In this document: positions 42,301-53,100 of the stretch, piece after piece
Layout: every line of letters begins with the position of its first letter
Numbering within the stretch: the stretch's first letter is position 1
Assembly (NCBI GenBank): GCA_963923035.1
Contig: CAWUKT010000032.1
Span: 1-64,000, forward strand
Reading direction: 5' to 3'
DNA: 64,000 nucleotides
DNA from: CAWUKT01 sp963923035
GTDB taxonomy: Bacteria > Bacteroidota > Bacteroidia > J057 > JADKCL01
Notes under the pieces: generated by a model
What the model was told of the DNA's origin: nothing
Database searches by the model: none
What the model saw: the letters and a program-made list of their open reading frames with translations, nothing else
Translations under genes and position numbers: made by a program

Positions 42301-42995
42301 TGGGCGACCGAGGCCCGCATCGTGGTGAAGCCCCCTCCGGCGTGGTTGAAGCGGCCCGTCACCAACAAATTACTTCCCCGCTGCTGCACCGCTTTGAACA
42401 GCTCGGCCGAGCCGAGATTGTAATTGCGGGCCGCATTGCCGGTGATGGTGCCCGTGCCCAGGTCCAGCCGCAGGGTAATCCCATCGTTGCCGAGCACGCC
42501 GGAGCTGTTGTAGCCCACCAGCGTGATCTGCCCGGGGCTGTCCTCGACGAGGTCAAACCCGAGGTAGCCCGTGGGCAAGCGGCGGGTCCAGCAGAGCTGA
42601 TCGGAAATGGGGTCGTAGCAAAAGACATACCCGACCACCGGCGAGCAGGTGCTGAAGCTGCCTCCGGTGCCGATCAGCGTCCCCTGGCTGCTGCGGATGA
42701 TCGTATAGAGGCGGTCCCCCGGCAATTGGAAGCCGTTGGAAAAGCGAAAGGTCCGTTTGCGGAGGACATTGCCGAGGGGATCGGTCCAGAGGAGCAGCGT
42801 GCTGTCCCCCTTGTAGCCCCCGACGAGGAGCGTATCCGACCCGAGGGGCAGCAGACAGGTCCCACCATCGGCCGTATTGGCGTTCGGGTAGGAATTGGCA
42901 AAGGTTTGTGCCGCCAGGTTAGACGGTGACAGGAACAATAGGAACAGAACCCCCAAGACATACGGGGTCCAGGTCTTCCCGGATAAAAATTTCAT
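39360..42995 (-). CDS. T9SS-secreted protein with beta-helix repeats
   Basis: 1211 residues: signal peptide (PYVLGVLFLLFLSPSNLAAQ), an N-terminal beta-propeller-like region to about residue 440 (GGYKGDSTLLLWTDPLG, GQITLVGYNSSGVLG), and a right-handed parallel beta-helix at about 480-930 with short NxF/NxI turns (SENNAFEV-type: NLRGVELSDCDFFSIENNAF; EVEGFIVGIAGIGLTQSQIAENLL). A helical segment follows (~985-1080, ALEALENEIQRYALAKAWATKALLAG in parts), and the last ~80 residues (GLSPNPGRDRVKAVYAL to TKWIKI) are a T9SS type A domain. Fits a polysaccharide-binding or lyase-like surface protein; no catalytic residues are claimed. Confidence 0.88.
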   Translation of the reverse strand: MKFLSGKTWTPYVLGVLFLLFLSPSNLAAQTFANSYPNANTADGGTCLLPLGSDTLLVGGYKGDSTLLLWTDPLGNVLRKRTFRFSNGFQLPGDRLYTIIRSSQGTLIGTGGSFSTCSPVVGYVFCYDPISDQLCWTRRLPTGYLGFDLVEDSPGQITLVGYNSSGVLGNDGITLRLDLGTGTITGNAARNYNLGSAELFKAVQQRGSNLLVTGRFNHAGGGFTTMRASVAQLNSNLTVTAARSYFVPTNQSARMYSEDLVLIPGNSSAYCGGGSPINGSFLSSLGFIGTQNSQLGAGWNRTYDFTNLTGEFFTELAFHNNSYYAMGRLFDQDERLILLKTNDGGTPEWAYSYADYMNIFHDGEDQMLIWNNSIYITGSTPLGSGATDVSLLRLSLDGTLDGNCPVDSHSVQVQNYFADFPAALTTNPTTISTHTPNLSLKDPVLADSSWCAPICQLQNHPSFTTLNPGGPLSGYQVWDGKLYVPDNVQIVLDGAGTVLDVTTADIVFGACAGIMVQNGAVLRANNSVFRSCSPTEPWQGIRLVGNGPSEVNACTFKNAQNALEFLGVAGTVSNSTCSVTDNLFSNNRRGIFASNVVLDWGITGNSFVVDGKAVSFQSGSCAPSPTYNFDHYGIQANGVDFAGTISQNRFINSGGFATGVNLIGIQALQSGGTASLNQFTNNLRGVELSDCDFFSIENNAFEVTQDNAALENQIRVSGFSDWIWIVGNRLANSNEPSVFSTQAAGILAENSSIVNIKENEVEGFIVGIAGIGLTQSQIAENLLSNQVFYGVFVQEGVDIDVNCNTIQPRTQPNGVTVGIGYLNFASGSSNVWVRSNCVFDARYSILTFSSTSTPLPLLTNNYLFNYGGAGLYNIGCTGSIGTNPSPITAAGRNSFVSNNSGNLNSFDIFSTQPITAVGNSGIQFVNPNVFTNGNGLYSSTTACGNQPATLNAQFLDADRCDTFTDDMDGIFRLAQQQGPRALGLEALENEIQRYALAKAWATKALLAGQFDLAGAIRDEFAALSGSVGLEARLAAHLVLLQSGDLGLAAAEMQGAATDDWGRLGEVEWRLRSGQVLSAQDLSVLRALDVGDGAMGALSGDWLSQYAERNGYPYAELFRPEAPAGMERQAVGSYRLGLSPNPGRDRVKAVYALPAEGTLSVYDVHGKALLSYGLDHESGYRIFDWSALAPGIYLVTVDCNGERVASTKWIKI

Positions 42996-43367
42996 ACGTC
43001 AAACAATTAAATAACTACAATAGGTGTTGTTGAGGCTTCAAATTACCAGCTTTTTCATCGAAGTCCAACCGATCCAGGTGAATTCTTACCCGTCCCGGGC
43101 CATTTCATTTGCCCCCATCCCCGCTTCGGTTCGGGCTTTTGTCTTTTTGTCTCGCTTTTTCCCGTTTTTTTCTCCCCAATCCCCCCTCCAACGGCTCTCT
43201 CTTCAGGCTCCATTTTATTGGCGCTTCATCCTAATACACCGCTGGGAGACCGATCCCCCAAAGCCGAAAAATCACCTCTGCGTAAGATAGAACCCCGTTT
43301 TGGTAGGATTTAAATTGAGGGAGGGGCGTCCCAAAATGGTTTTCCATGTTGTAACACTGAAAGAGCT
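42996..43367. other. 372-bp gap between divergent genes
   Basis: Contains the start regions of the beta-helix gene and the papain-like gene. A pyrimidine-rich tract runs from about 43135 to 43200. No hairpin or small gene that I can support. Confidence 0.5.
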
Positions 43368-44411
43368 ATGAAAACACATCACGGACCTACCCAGCAAAGA
43401 AGAAGAGACAATGACATGGCCGCTCCTGTCCAGCGGAACAATGGCGGACGGCGGATGGCGGCCCCGGCGTTCCAGTTGCGGGCTGGCAATGGCTTCAACA
43501 ATGGCCGCGGCCCCGCCCAACGACGGCAAGGACAGCGTGGACCCGTCCAAATGTTGGGTCGGGCACCCCGGCCCCTCGAGCAAGAGGCCGGAACTTGCGG
43601 AATCTATTCGCTGATCAACGCGATTGGTCACCTGTACCAGATCACCAATGACAACGATATGGACACGGTTCGGAACGCAATGCTCCAGGCTGCGGGCAAT
43701 GCCGGTGAACTGGTCACCGGCCAGGGGGAAGTGACTTCTTTTGCGATCGCCAGCCAGATTGTCCAGGAATACAACCAGCTCACCAACGATTTCAATATCC
43801 AGATTGCGCAGCAAACGATTACGAACCAGACCAATGATGAGAACAGTTGGAGGACAGCCTTGGGCATTGACCAGGAAGACGACCAGGCCGAGCATGCGGC
43901 GACCATGGCGGTAGATTCCAGCTTGTACAGTCCTTTTGTGAGTGCATTGGGGGGTAGAAATGGGGGAAGGGCGGCAGACGATGTCACAACTGCGGTACGA
44001 AATGGGAGGTTCATTACCATCTCGGGTCTGAATCCCCAGCGGCAGTCTACGAATGGAGAAGCTGCGCACTGGGTAACGGTTACCGGCATCACGGCGACCC
44101 ACGTTGAAGTCATGGACCCCAATTATCCCCGCTACAGGTTGCGGTTTCCGGTTGGGGAAGCCCAGCTATTGAGCACGACCCTGCTGTCTCCGACCCGGGG
44201 CACTTACCTGGACACGGTCTACGGTGGGGCCGGAAGGGAACGGGATTTCATCCAAGGCCAGGGGGGCGGCACCAATTCCGATTACCAGACGATAGCCGGG
44301 AACACCAATGTCCAGCAAGTGGAGGATGAGATGACGCAGCGGTTGACAAATACCAACCGGGCGGCGCAGGTTGCCCTGAGCGGTCTGGCCCTCAATGTCA
44401 CCCGGGCCTGA
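43368..44411 (+). CDS. Papain-like cysteine protease-fold protein with a disordered leader, possible injected effector
   Basis: 347 residues, no signal peptide. Residues 1-66 are disordered and rich in Arg, Gln, Pro and Asn, with APVQR (19-23), APAFQLRAG (32-40) and GPVQML (58-63); patterns of this type recur at the start of Bacteroidota proteins that travel with DUF4157 and extracellular contractile injection systems. From residue 74 a papain-like core is visible: G-T-C77-G-I-Y-S-L-I-N-A-I for the nucleophile, A-A-H234-W-V-T-V-T-G for the His and V-M-D250-P-N for the third residue. The order and spacing suit C39/C58-like bacterial protease toxins or deamidases. Function is inferred; the triad is read from the sequence. 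It is an isolated gene with its own terminator. Confidence 0.7.
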   Translation: MKTHHGPTQQRRRDNDMAAPVQRNNGGRRMAAPAFQLRAGNGFNNGRGPAQRRQGQRGPVQMLGRAPRPLEQEAGTCGIYSLINAIGHLYQITNDNDMDTVRNAMLQAAGNAGELVTGQGEVTSFAIASQIVQEYNQLTNDFNIQIAQQTITNQTNDENSWRTALGIDQEDDQAEHAATMAVDSSLYSPFVSALGGRNGGRAADDVTTAVRNGRFITISGLNPQRQSTNGEAAHWVTVTGITATHVEVMDPNYPRYRLRFPVGEAQLLSTTLLSPTRGTYLDTVYGGAGRERDFIQGQGGGTNSDYQTIAGNTNVQQVEDEMTQRLTNTNRAAQVALSGLALNVTRA

Positions 44412-44458
44412 GTTCAGTCTCCTCCCCACTCGATATAGCACCAACTACGATTGCTTTA

Positions 44459-44495
44459 CCGCCGGGTCCAACTTGTTGGCCCGGCGGACTTTTAT
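44459..44495 (+). terminator. Terminator of the papain-like gene
   Basis: CCGCCGGG...CCCGGCGG stem of 12 pairs with one bulged T and a CTTG loop (44459-44487), followed by ACTTTTATC, 47 bp after the stop. Confidence 0.75.
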
Positions 44496-44695
44496 CATTA
44501 TCGCTTTGGTGGAAGTTGTTTTCACTAAGAGGGTATGGGATTCGCCTGTTCGGCGGATTTTTGTTTCGTGGAAGTAAATCCACGAAAGCGTACTTTGATC
44601 ATTTTTGCTTTGGTGGAAGTTGCTTCCACCAAGATGCCCATTGGGCGGCCTGACGGCCCTGTTATTTTTTCGTGGAAGTAACTTCCACGAAAGCG
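44494..44695. repeat. Two tandem copies of a ~97-bp hairpin unit
   Basis: Unit 1 is 44494-44590 and unit 2 is 44598-44695. Each begins ATCATT, then has GCTTTGGTGGAAGTTG, an internal terminator-like hairpin with a T-run (CGCC-CGGCG in unit 1; GGCC-GGCC in unit 2), and ends TTTCGTGGAAGTAA...TCCACGAAAGCG. Perfect palindromic parts: 44564-44587, 44610-44632 and 44668-44692 (arms 9, 10 and 12 bp). No coding capacity. Confidence 0.85.
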
Positions 44696-45340
44696 GAGGT
44701 GGGTGAGTTCGCCTGAGACCTCAATTCACATACCTCTGTGGCGAATTCATGTTCCTGCCCCCTCAATTCACCCGCCGCTGACCATTTTGAACTTGCCCTC
44801 AACCCTAAGTCCATTCGCCATTTACCCTCTTCAATTCGGCATTGACCCCAATGACCCCACCTCGTAGGCGAATTCACCCACCTCAAACCATAATGCTATT
44901 TACCGTAGACCTCAATTGTATTTGGGTAAGAGGTGGGGGGAGGGTAGGAGAGAGGTAGAGGGGGGGACCTCCAACCCAAATAAATATGCCAAAAAGGTGA
45001 ATGATATGGACCTTCACGGCGAATGAATCGACCTGTTGAGCGAATTCATTGACCCTGGAGGCGAGTTCATTGAGGTCAGAGGTAGGCGAATTGACCTCAG
45101 AGGCGAATTGTATTTGGGTACGAGGCAGGGCCCCCCACCTCCAACCCGAATTGACCCACCTATACAGGTAGCCCCCCCTACCTGCTACCCGAATAGACCT
45201 GCCATTTATTTGACCTCATTTCCCCATTCACTTAATTTTCACACCTGCCCATTCCTTCCATTTCCCCATTGATTTAATTTGCACACTTGCACATTGATCC
45301 AATTTCCCCATTCTCCCCCCTCATTTCCCCATTCCCTCAC
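44696..45340. repeat. Gene-free region of degenerate GGCGAATT/CAATTCAC repeats and inverted repeats
   Basis: Short words recur on both strands: GGCGAATTCA, CTCAATTCAC, TTGACCTCA, AATTGTATTTGGGTA. Clear inverted repeats are 44919-44927 with 44974-44982 (TATTTGGGT/ACCCAAATA), 45071-45078 with 45092-45099 (TGAGGTCA/TGACCTCA), and a weaker copy of the first at 45112-45119 with 45144-45151. G-runs at 44924-44926, 44935-44940, 44942-44944 and 44960-44966 could form a G-quadruplex. The last ~150 bp (45190-45340) are low-complexity pyrimidine-rich sequence with repeated TTTCCCCATT. No gene seen. Confidence 0.7.
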
Positions 45341-46762
45341 TCAAAACACCAGCAAGCCCACCGAATAAATCACCAACCCCACCACCATCAGGAACAGCGT
45401 AAACGGCAGGATGTCCCGCGCCTTCAGGCCCGTGATCCCCAACAATGGGAGCGCCCAAAACGGCTGCATCATATTCGTCAACTGGTCTCCATAGGACAGG
45501 GCCATGATCGCTTTGGCCTGGGCGCCGCGCACGAGGGCCTGGACCTCATCCGGGGTCAGGTCGGCCACGGCTTCGGGCGACTGCGCCAATTGAGCGGCGG
45601 CATCGAGGACGATTCCCCCCTGCACCCCCCATTGTCCGCCTCCACTCGGCACAAAAAAGTTGACCGCGCCGGCGCTGATGAGGGTATAAATCGGGAAGGT
45701 GGTCTCGTTGGAAATTGCGACAAATTGTTCGGAAAAAAGGGCGGCGAGGCCGGAGCCGGACATGATCCCCATGATCCCGGCGTAAAGGGGAAACTGGATC
45801 ATAATGCCGACGCTGCCCTGGATCGCTTCTCCCACCGCTGCCAAAAAGGCCTTGAAATGGCGGTGGGCAATGAGGCAGAGCCCAAATAAGAGGAGGTTGA
45901 TGAGGTTTGGATTGATGGCGGAGAAATCCACTTTGCCGGGGTGGATGACGAAGGCGTAGGCAAACAGGAAGAGGAGGAGGAGGCCGAAGAAAAGGGAGAA
46001 GGCACGGGAAAAATCGAGGCGCTCGGCGGGTGAATCGGGCTCATCCTCAGGGTTATTCGGGGAGCTGGTACTGCGGGGCGGCAATACGGGAACCTGGCTG
46101 GGGGAGACGCGGGCCATCAGGAACATGGCCAGGGGCAAGACGACGAGCAGGACCAGGGAAATGACGAGGTTCATGGTGGAACCGAGGGTGAGGCTGGTCT
46201 CAATGGCCAGGCCATTGGTGAGGTCGACGAACTGGTGGTTCGCCTGGGCGGCCTTGAGGGGCGCGGAGCCGGAGAGGCCACCGTGCCAAACCATGAGCCC
46301 GCTGTACCCAGCGGCCCCGATGAGTCCGTAGTTCACCGCGATGCGGTGCTGGGCGGCGTATTCCCCCACCTTGCGGGCCAGGATCGCCCCGACGATGAGC
46401 CCCAGGCCCCAATTGAACAAGGCGAACACCAGCGTCACGAGGGTGACGACGAGGGCGGCGCGCGGCCCGGAATTGCAAAGGACGAGGACGCGGTCGATGA
46501 ACCACCCGACGGGCGGGCTGAGGGCCAGGACATGGCCGAGGATCAGCATCAGCATCATTTGCATTGCGAATTCCAGCAAACCCCAGATGCCGTTGGACCA
46601 GTGGCCGACCAGTTGGAGCAGGTGCGGTTCGTCTGAAGTCGGCAAAGGATCGGTCAGCCCCCAGGCCAATCCGAGGGTGAGGAGAGAAAGCAGCACTGCC
46701 AGGGAAAAAGGGGAGGGCAGGTAGTTCCGAAAAAAGGTAATGAAGCGATCGGAAAAACTCAT
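45341..46762 (-). CDS. atoE: Short-chain fatty acid transporter, AtoE family
   Basis: 473 residues, about eleven membrane helices. It matches the AtoE pattern: N-terminal FRNYLPSPFSLAVLLSLLT, then NWGLGLIVGAILARKVG, NYGLIGAAGYSGLMVWHGGLSGSAPLKAA, VGIMIQFPLYAGIMGIM and FVPSGGGQWGVQGGIVLDAA near residues 355-375. The family is thought to carry short-chain fatty acids such as butyrate or acetoacetate across the inner membrane. No beta-ketoacid or acyl-CoA genes are adjacent. It is divergent from the PKD adhesin gene. Confidence 0.92.
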   Translation of the reverse strand: MSFSDRFITFFRNYLPSPFSLAVLLSLLTLGLAWGLTDPLPTSDEPHLLQLVGHWSNGIWGLLEFAMQMMLMLILGHVLALSPPVGWFIDRVLVLCNSGPRAALVVTLVTLVFALFNWGLGLIVGAILARKVGEYAAQHRIAVNYGLIGAAGYSGLMVWHGGLSGSAPLKAAQANHQFVDLTNGLAIETSLTLGSTMNLVISLVLLVVLPLAMFLMARVSPSQVPVLPPRSTSSPNNPEDEPDSPAERLDFSRAFSLFFGLLLLFLFAYAFVIHPGKVDFSAINPNLINLLLFGLCLIAHRHFKAFLAAVGEAIQGSVGIMIQFPLYAGIMGIMSGSGLAALFSEQFVAISNETTFPIYTLISAGAVNFFVPSGGGQWGVQGGIVLDAAAQLAQSPEAVADLTPDEVQALVRGAQAKAIMALSYGDQLTNMMQPFWALPLLGITGLKARDILPFTLFLMVVGLVIYSVGLLVF

Positions 46763-47193
46763 GGCGAGTAAGATAATGAAAAAAATGGGGGGAATTTGTT
46801 GGGCGAAAATAGCTATGTTTATCCTGTACCTAACGCGAGATTATCTAAATCAATTCAGCTAACCCATACTGTTAAAAGGCAAAAACTTGTCGTCTGAAGT
46901 CGGCCCATTGGGGTCAGTTAAACGGTATTGTAGTCCGTTAAACCTTGGGCCAAAATGTTCATCATTATTTCACCCAAAGGACCCCGCGTGGCTTTGCTGA
47001 GAATCGCAAAGGTCGTACTTTAGGCCTTGCGGAAAACCACGTTCTAGTGTTACGTCTAGGTATCCTTATAATTACGAGTCAGTCATTTGTTTAGGGAAAA
47101 CAGTTCGAACGTTTAGGACTTATATGAAGTGTGAAACTGCGCTCTAAAATCCGTTCCTCTTCCTCGTAGGGATGGCTGGCCAAAAAACTCGTT
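46763..47193. other. 431-bp divergent promoter region of atoE and the giant adhesin
   Basis: Long leader before the adhesin, AT-rich in part (46800-46870, 47050-47110). A direct repeat GTTAAAC occurs twice (near 46917 and 46938) around a short CGG/CCG stem. No convincing promoter pair or small gene could be fixed. Confidence 0.5.
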
Positions 47194-50100
47194 ATGCAAA
47201 AACTCCACCTCTGGAAACCACTATTTGGTTTGTGTGTCTTGCTCGCGTTGACATTCAGTGGAAAGGCTCAGGTCACAGCTGGATTTACCGGAACCCCTCA
47301 GTCGGGTTGTAGTCCACTTGTGGTCTCTTTCACCGACAACAGTACCGGGCCAGTCACCACCTATTTTTGGGACTTTGGCAATGGAAATACCTCCACCCTC
47401 CAAAACCCCGCCGCGGTCTATGTCAATCCCGGTACCTATACCGTTTCGTTGACCGTCAGCGATGGCACCAACAACGATACCCAGACCCTCACCAACTACG
47501 TAACTGTTTTCCAGAACCCTACGGCCGGCTTTACTTCCACTCCCCCCGCCGGATGTGCCCCCCTCACTGTATGCTTTTCCGACAATTCCACCCCGGGTGA
47601 CGGGACCATCAACCAATGGTTGTGGGACTTTGGAGATGGCCAGAACTCCACCCAGCAGAATCCCTGTCATACCTATCCCAACCCGGGCAACTATACCGTG
47701 ACCCTCGTCGTGACCGACGACAACGGATGTTCCAATACCACCCTCATCACGAATTACGTCAGCGTTTCCAATACGCCGACCGTTGCCTTCACCGGCAGCC
47801 CGCTCGCCGCGTGTGACCCGCCCCTTAACGTTACCTTCACCAACAACTCTTCCGGTGGCCAGGCGCCCCTGACCTTCGATTGGGACTTTGGGGATGGCAA
47901 TTCCTCGACCACGAGCAACCCCAACCATACCTATACCGCCTCCGGCACCTTTGATGTCACGCTGATCGCGACCGATGTCAACGGCTGCGCCGATACCCTC
48001 GTCCAGCCGGCCTATGTAAACATCAACAACATCACCGCGGACTTCACGGTGGACACGACGCGTACCTGCGAAGGCCAGCCGGTCAACTTCACCGACCTCT
48101 CGACCGGCCCCCCCAATACCTGGCTCTGGGATTTCGGCGATGGAAACACGTCCACCGCCCAGAATCCCTCGCACGCCTACGCCGCTTCCGGCACCTATAC
48201 CGTCACGCTCATCGCCGGCAATGGCGCTTGTGCCGACACGATTACCCGGCCGGCCTTTATCACAGTTGATCCCGCCCCGACGGCGGACTTTGTGGCTGAC
48301 ACCACGAACAGTTGTGCCGCGCCCCTGACCGTGAACTTCACGGACCTGAGCACGGGCGGCGCCGTGGCCTGGGATTGGGATTTCGGTGATGGCAATACCT
48401 CCACGGCCCAGAACCCGACGCATACCTATACGGCTCCGGGCACCTACGACGTGACCCTGACCGTCACCAGCGGGAGTGGCTGTACCAATACGATCACCTT
48501 CAACAACTATATCCAGATTGTGCCGCCCGTCGCGGACTTTGTGGGGAACCCCTTGCTGGGTTGTATCCCCCTGGTGGTGAACTTTACCGATGCTTCGGTC
48601 TCCAATGAGCCCATTGTCTCCTGGCAGTGGGACTTCGGCGACGGCAATACCTCGACGGCCCAGAACCCGTCGAATACCTATACGGCCGCGGGCACCTATA
48701 CCGTGACCCTGATCATCGTGAACAGCGCCGGTTGTACCGATACCCTCGTCCGGCCCAACTATATCCAGGCCGGGGACGAGCCGGTCGCCTGTTTCTCCAA
48801 CAACCCCGATACCGTTTGTGCGAATACCCCGGTGGATTTCACCGATTGCAGCACCAACGCGACCGCGTGGTTCTGGCAGTTTGGCGACGGCGGGACTTCG
48901 ACCCAGCAGAACCCGATGTATACCTACCAGGACACGGGGTGTTTCGACGTGACGCTCACCGCGATCAACTTCGGCTGTGACGACGATACCACGATCACCA
49001 GTGCGGTATGTGTGCTGGCCCCGATTGCCCGCTTTGACTTGAACCCCACTCCGGGTTGTGCCGTACCGCATACGGTCTTTTTCACCGATCAGTCGATCGC
49101 GCCGGATACCTGGCTCTGGGACTTTGGCGATGGCAATACGTCGACGCTCCAGAATCCGATCCATACCTATACGGCCGTAGGAACTTACACCGTCACGTTG
49201 ACGGTGACGGACACCATAAATGGCTGTATGGACATGGCGACCGCCCAGGTGGACGTCTCGGTCCCCAATGCCGACTTTGGGGGCACCAATCTCTTCGGCT
49301 GTGGTCCCCTGACGGTGAACTTTAACGACTTGTCCACCGGGAACCTCGCCAATATCGTGGCCTGGGACTATGATTTTGGGGACGGGAATACCTCCACCCA
49401 ACAGAATCCCACCCATACCTACCAAAATCCCGGCACCTACAGTGTCCAGTTGACCGTGACCGACGCGAATGGCTGTACAGACATTCTGATTCGCCCCTTC
49501 TTCGTCCAGGTGATCGGGCCGGACGTGAACTTCGGGGCCGATATCCTCGCCGGTTGTATCCCCACCACGGTTAATTTCTCCGATTCCACCATTCCGACCG
49601 CGCCCATTGTGAGTTGGACCTGGGACTTCGGGGATGGCAATACCTCCAACCTCCAGAATCCGTCGAATACCTATACCGCGGCCGGCACCTACGATGTCAC
49701 ATTGACCGTGGTGGACATTGATGGGTGTACGCGCTCATTTACCCGACCCGCCTACATCAACATTACCGACCCGACGGCGGCCTTTACCGTAGGGGATACC
49801 CTCACCTGTACCTTCAATGGGATCAATTTCAACAACAACTCGACCGGGTCCGGGCTCAGTTACCTCTGGGACTTCGGCGATGGCAATACGTCGACTGCGA
49901 CCAATCCCACGCATTCCTACGCCGCGAACGGAACCTATACGGTTACCCTTGAAGTGACCGACGTGAACGGCTGTATGGATACCGCGACGGTGGTGAATGC
50001 CCTTCAGATCGAAGATGTCGTCGCCAACTTCGGCGCGGCTCCGACCTCGGCGTCCTGTCCGCCCTTGTTGGTTCTGTTCTCTGACTCTTCCACCTTTGAT

Positions 50101-53100
50101 ATCACGAGTTGGGAGTGGGATTTCGGGGATGGAACGGGTTCGGTCCTGCAAAACCCCAGCCACGTCTATGCGACGGCCGGTAGTTTTGATGTGAGCCTGA
50201 TTGTGGGGAATGACGATGGCTGTACCGATACCTTATTGGTGCCGGGACTCGTCAACATTGCCGGTCCCAACGGCAGCTTTACCTTTGCGCCCGACTCAGG
50301 CTGTACCCCATTGACCGTCGACTTCAATGCAAATGCGACGAATACGGCCCTGTACACCTGGGACTTCGGTGATGGCAACGTGGTCATTACCACGGCCGAC
50401 TCCGTGTCGCATACCTATACCCAGACCGGGGTCTTCAATCCGATCCTCATCCTCGATGATGGCCTGGGCTGTACCTTCTCCCTGATTTCACCGGATTCGG
50501 TGGTGGTGGACACAGTTCCATTCCCCGCCTTCGTTTCCGATACCGCCCTCCTCTGTGAATTGGACAGTGTGCGGTTCTTTGACCAGACCGTTTCCACCCG
50601 ACCAATCGTGGCCTGGGACTGGGATTTCGGGGATGGCAATACCGATACCGTCCAGAACCCGGTCCATTTCTACAACAGCATTGGCAGTTACGTGGTGACC
50701 CTGACGGTGACCAACAGCCTTGGCTGTGTGAACACCTTTGTGGATTCCACGGGAGTCGGGGTCTTCAATCCTCCGACGGCGGTGATCAATCCAATGGATA
50801 CGGTGGGCTGTGATCCCTTCATTGTGCCCTTTGTAGACGGCTCCTTTGGGCCGCAGGGCATCGCGGGCTGGGATTGGGACCTGGGCAATGGCAGTACCAG
50901 TACCCTCCAGAATCCCGTGGGGAACTATACCCTGGGCGGATATGTGGTGTCGTTGATTGTGACGGACAGCGCGGGCTGTACGGACACGGTGACCACGACT
51001 GTAAACTCCTTCAGTGGTCCCGGCGCGAACTTCGTGGCGAACGATACCCAGGGCTGTGTGCCCTTGCCCGTCATCTTCACCGCTGATAGCTCGGTGGGCA
51101 TTGTGAATTGGGCCTGGGACTTCGGGGATGGCACCACGACCAGTGGCCCCGTCGCCACTGTGGGCCATACGTATACCACAACGGGTAATTTCACGGTCAC
51201 GCTGATCGTGACGGATACCCTCGGCTGCGAGGACACTCTGATCCGACCCCAATACATCAATATCAATCCCCCGGTGGCTGACTTCAATGCCAACGTCCTG
51301 GTGGGCTGTCCGGGATTGACTCCGACCTTTACCGATGTCGGGACCAGTGTCCATCCGATTGTCAACTGGCAATGGGACTTCGGCGACGGCACTACTGCAC
51401 TGGGCAACCCCGTGACCCATACGTATACCGGCACGGGCTTCTATACCGTGACGTTGATTGTGACCGACTCGGTCGGGTGTAGCGATACGCTCACCCGGTT
51501 GAATTATATCGAGGTGCTCGTGCCTCCGACGGCGGCGATCATCCCGGCCGATACGGCGGGCTGTGCACCGTTTACTGTGCCCTTCCAGGATGGCTCGACC
51601 GGTCCCCGGCCGATCACCAGCTTCTTCTGGAACTTCGGATTCGGCCAGGTCGTCACCCAACAAAACCCCACCCAGACCTTCACCATTCCCAACAACTATA
51701 CGGTCACGCTGGTCATTGTTGACTCGGCGGGCTGTCTTGATACGACCACGGCCAATGTCTTTGCCTCTCCCGGCCCCTCCACCAACTTCGTGGCGGATGA
51801 CAGTTTGGGTTGTATCCCCTTCCCGGTGGTCTTCAGTGCGGACAGTACCCCCGACATCGTGAACTGGAATTGGGATTTTGGAGATGGAAACAATGCAAAT
51901 GGCGCCAATGCCACGGTGGGCAATGTCTACCAAGCGGCGGGCAGTTATACGGTTTCCCTCATTGTGACGGACACCCTGGGCTGTGAAGACACGCTGGTCC
52001 GCCCGCAGTATATCAATATTGATCCGCCTACGGCCGACTTCAATGCCAACCAACTGATTGGCTGTCCGGGCCTCACGCCGACGTTTACGGACATCGGCAC
52101 GAGTACCTATCCCATCGTGGCCTGGGATTGGGACTTCGGCGATGGTACCACCGGGACCGGCAATCCGGCGACGCATACCTATACGACACCGGGCTTGTAC
52201 ACGGTGACGCTCATCGTGACCGACAGCATTGGCTGTCAGGATACGATTGTGCGTCCGAGCTATATCGAAATCCTGACTCCGCCGACCGCGGCCATCAATC
52301 CGACGGATACTTCCGGTTGCGCGCCGTTCACGGTACCCTTCCTGGACGCCTCCACTGGTCCGCAGGCGATCACGGCCTGGTCCTGGGACTTTGGATTTGG
52401 GCCGGTGGTGAACGTACAGAACCCGACGCAGACCTTTACCACGCCGGGGAACTATACGGTGACCCTGATCGTGACCGATGCCGCGGGCTGTATGGATACC
52501 ATTACGGCGCCGGTCTTCTCCTCGCCCGGCCCGACCGCCAACTTTGTGGCCGATGACAGCATCGGCTGTCCCCCGCATCCGGTGACCTTCACTGCGGACT
52601 CGTCGCTGGCCATCGTGGATTGGGCCTGGGACTTCGGAGATGGCACCCTGGTCAATGGACCCAACGCCACCGTCTCCCATGTCTACCAGGGCTCGGGTAA
52701 CTTCACCGTGACCTTGATCGTGACCGATACCCTGGGCTGTATGGATACCGTTGTCCGGCCCCAGTACATCAATATCAATCCTCCGGTTGCCGACTTCTCG
52801 GCCAACGTAACGTCTGGTTGTCCGGCATTGACTGTGACCTTCACCGACAACTCCGCCGGTACGAACAATATCGTGGCCTGGGATTGGGACTTCGGGGATG
52901 GAACTACGGGGGCGGGTACGCCGGTGACCCATGTGTATACCACACCCGGCCTCTATGATGTGACCTTGATCGTCACCGATGACCAAGGTTGCCAGGATAC
53001 CCTGGTCCGGCCGGGGTATATCGAAGTCTTCGAACCTCCGACGGCCCTCTTTGGGATCACGGATACCATTGCCTGTACTCCGTTCACGATTCAATTGACG

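Noticed and set aside
44696..45340. Insertion sequence or integron remnant
   Set aside because: No transposase or integrase fragment, no terminal inverted repeats with target duplication and no attC-like sites were found; only short repeated words.
50488..53094. 868-residue open frame on the minus strand inside the PKD adhesin
   Set aside because: It is the shadow of the GC-rich, repetitive adhesin frame: composition is odd, there are no domains, and it repeats exactly where the sense repeats do.
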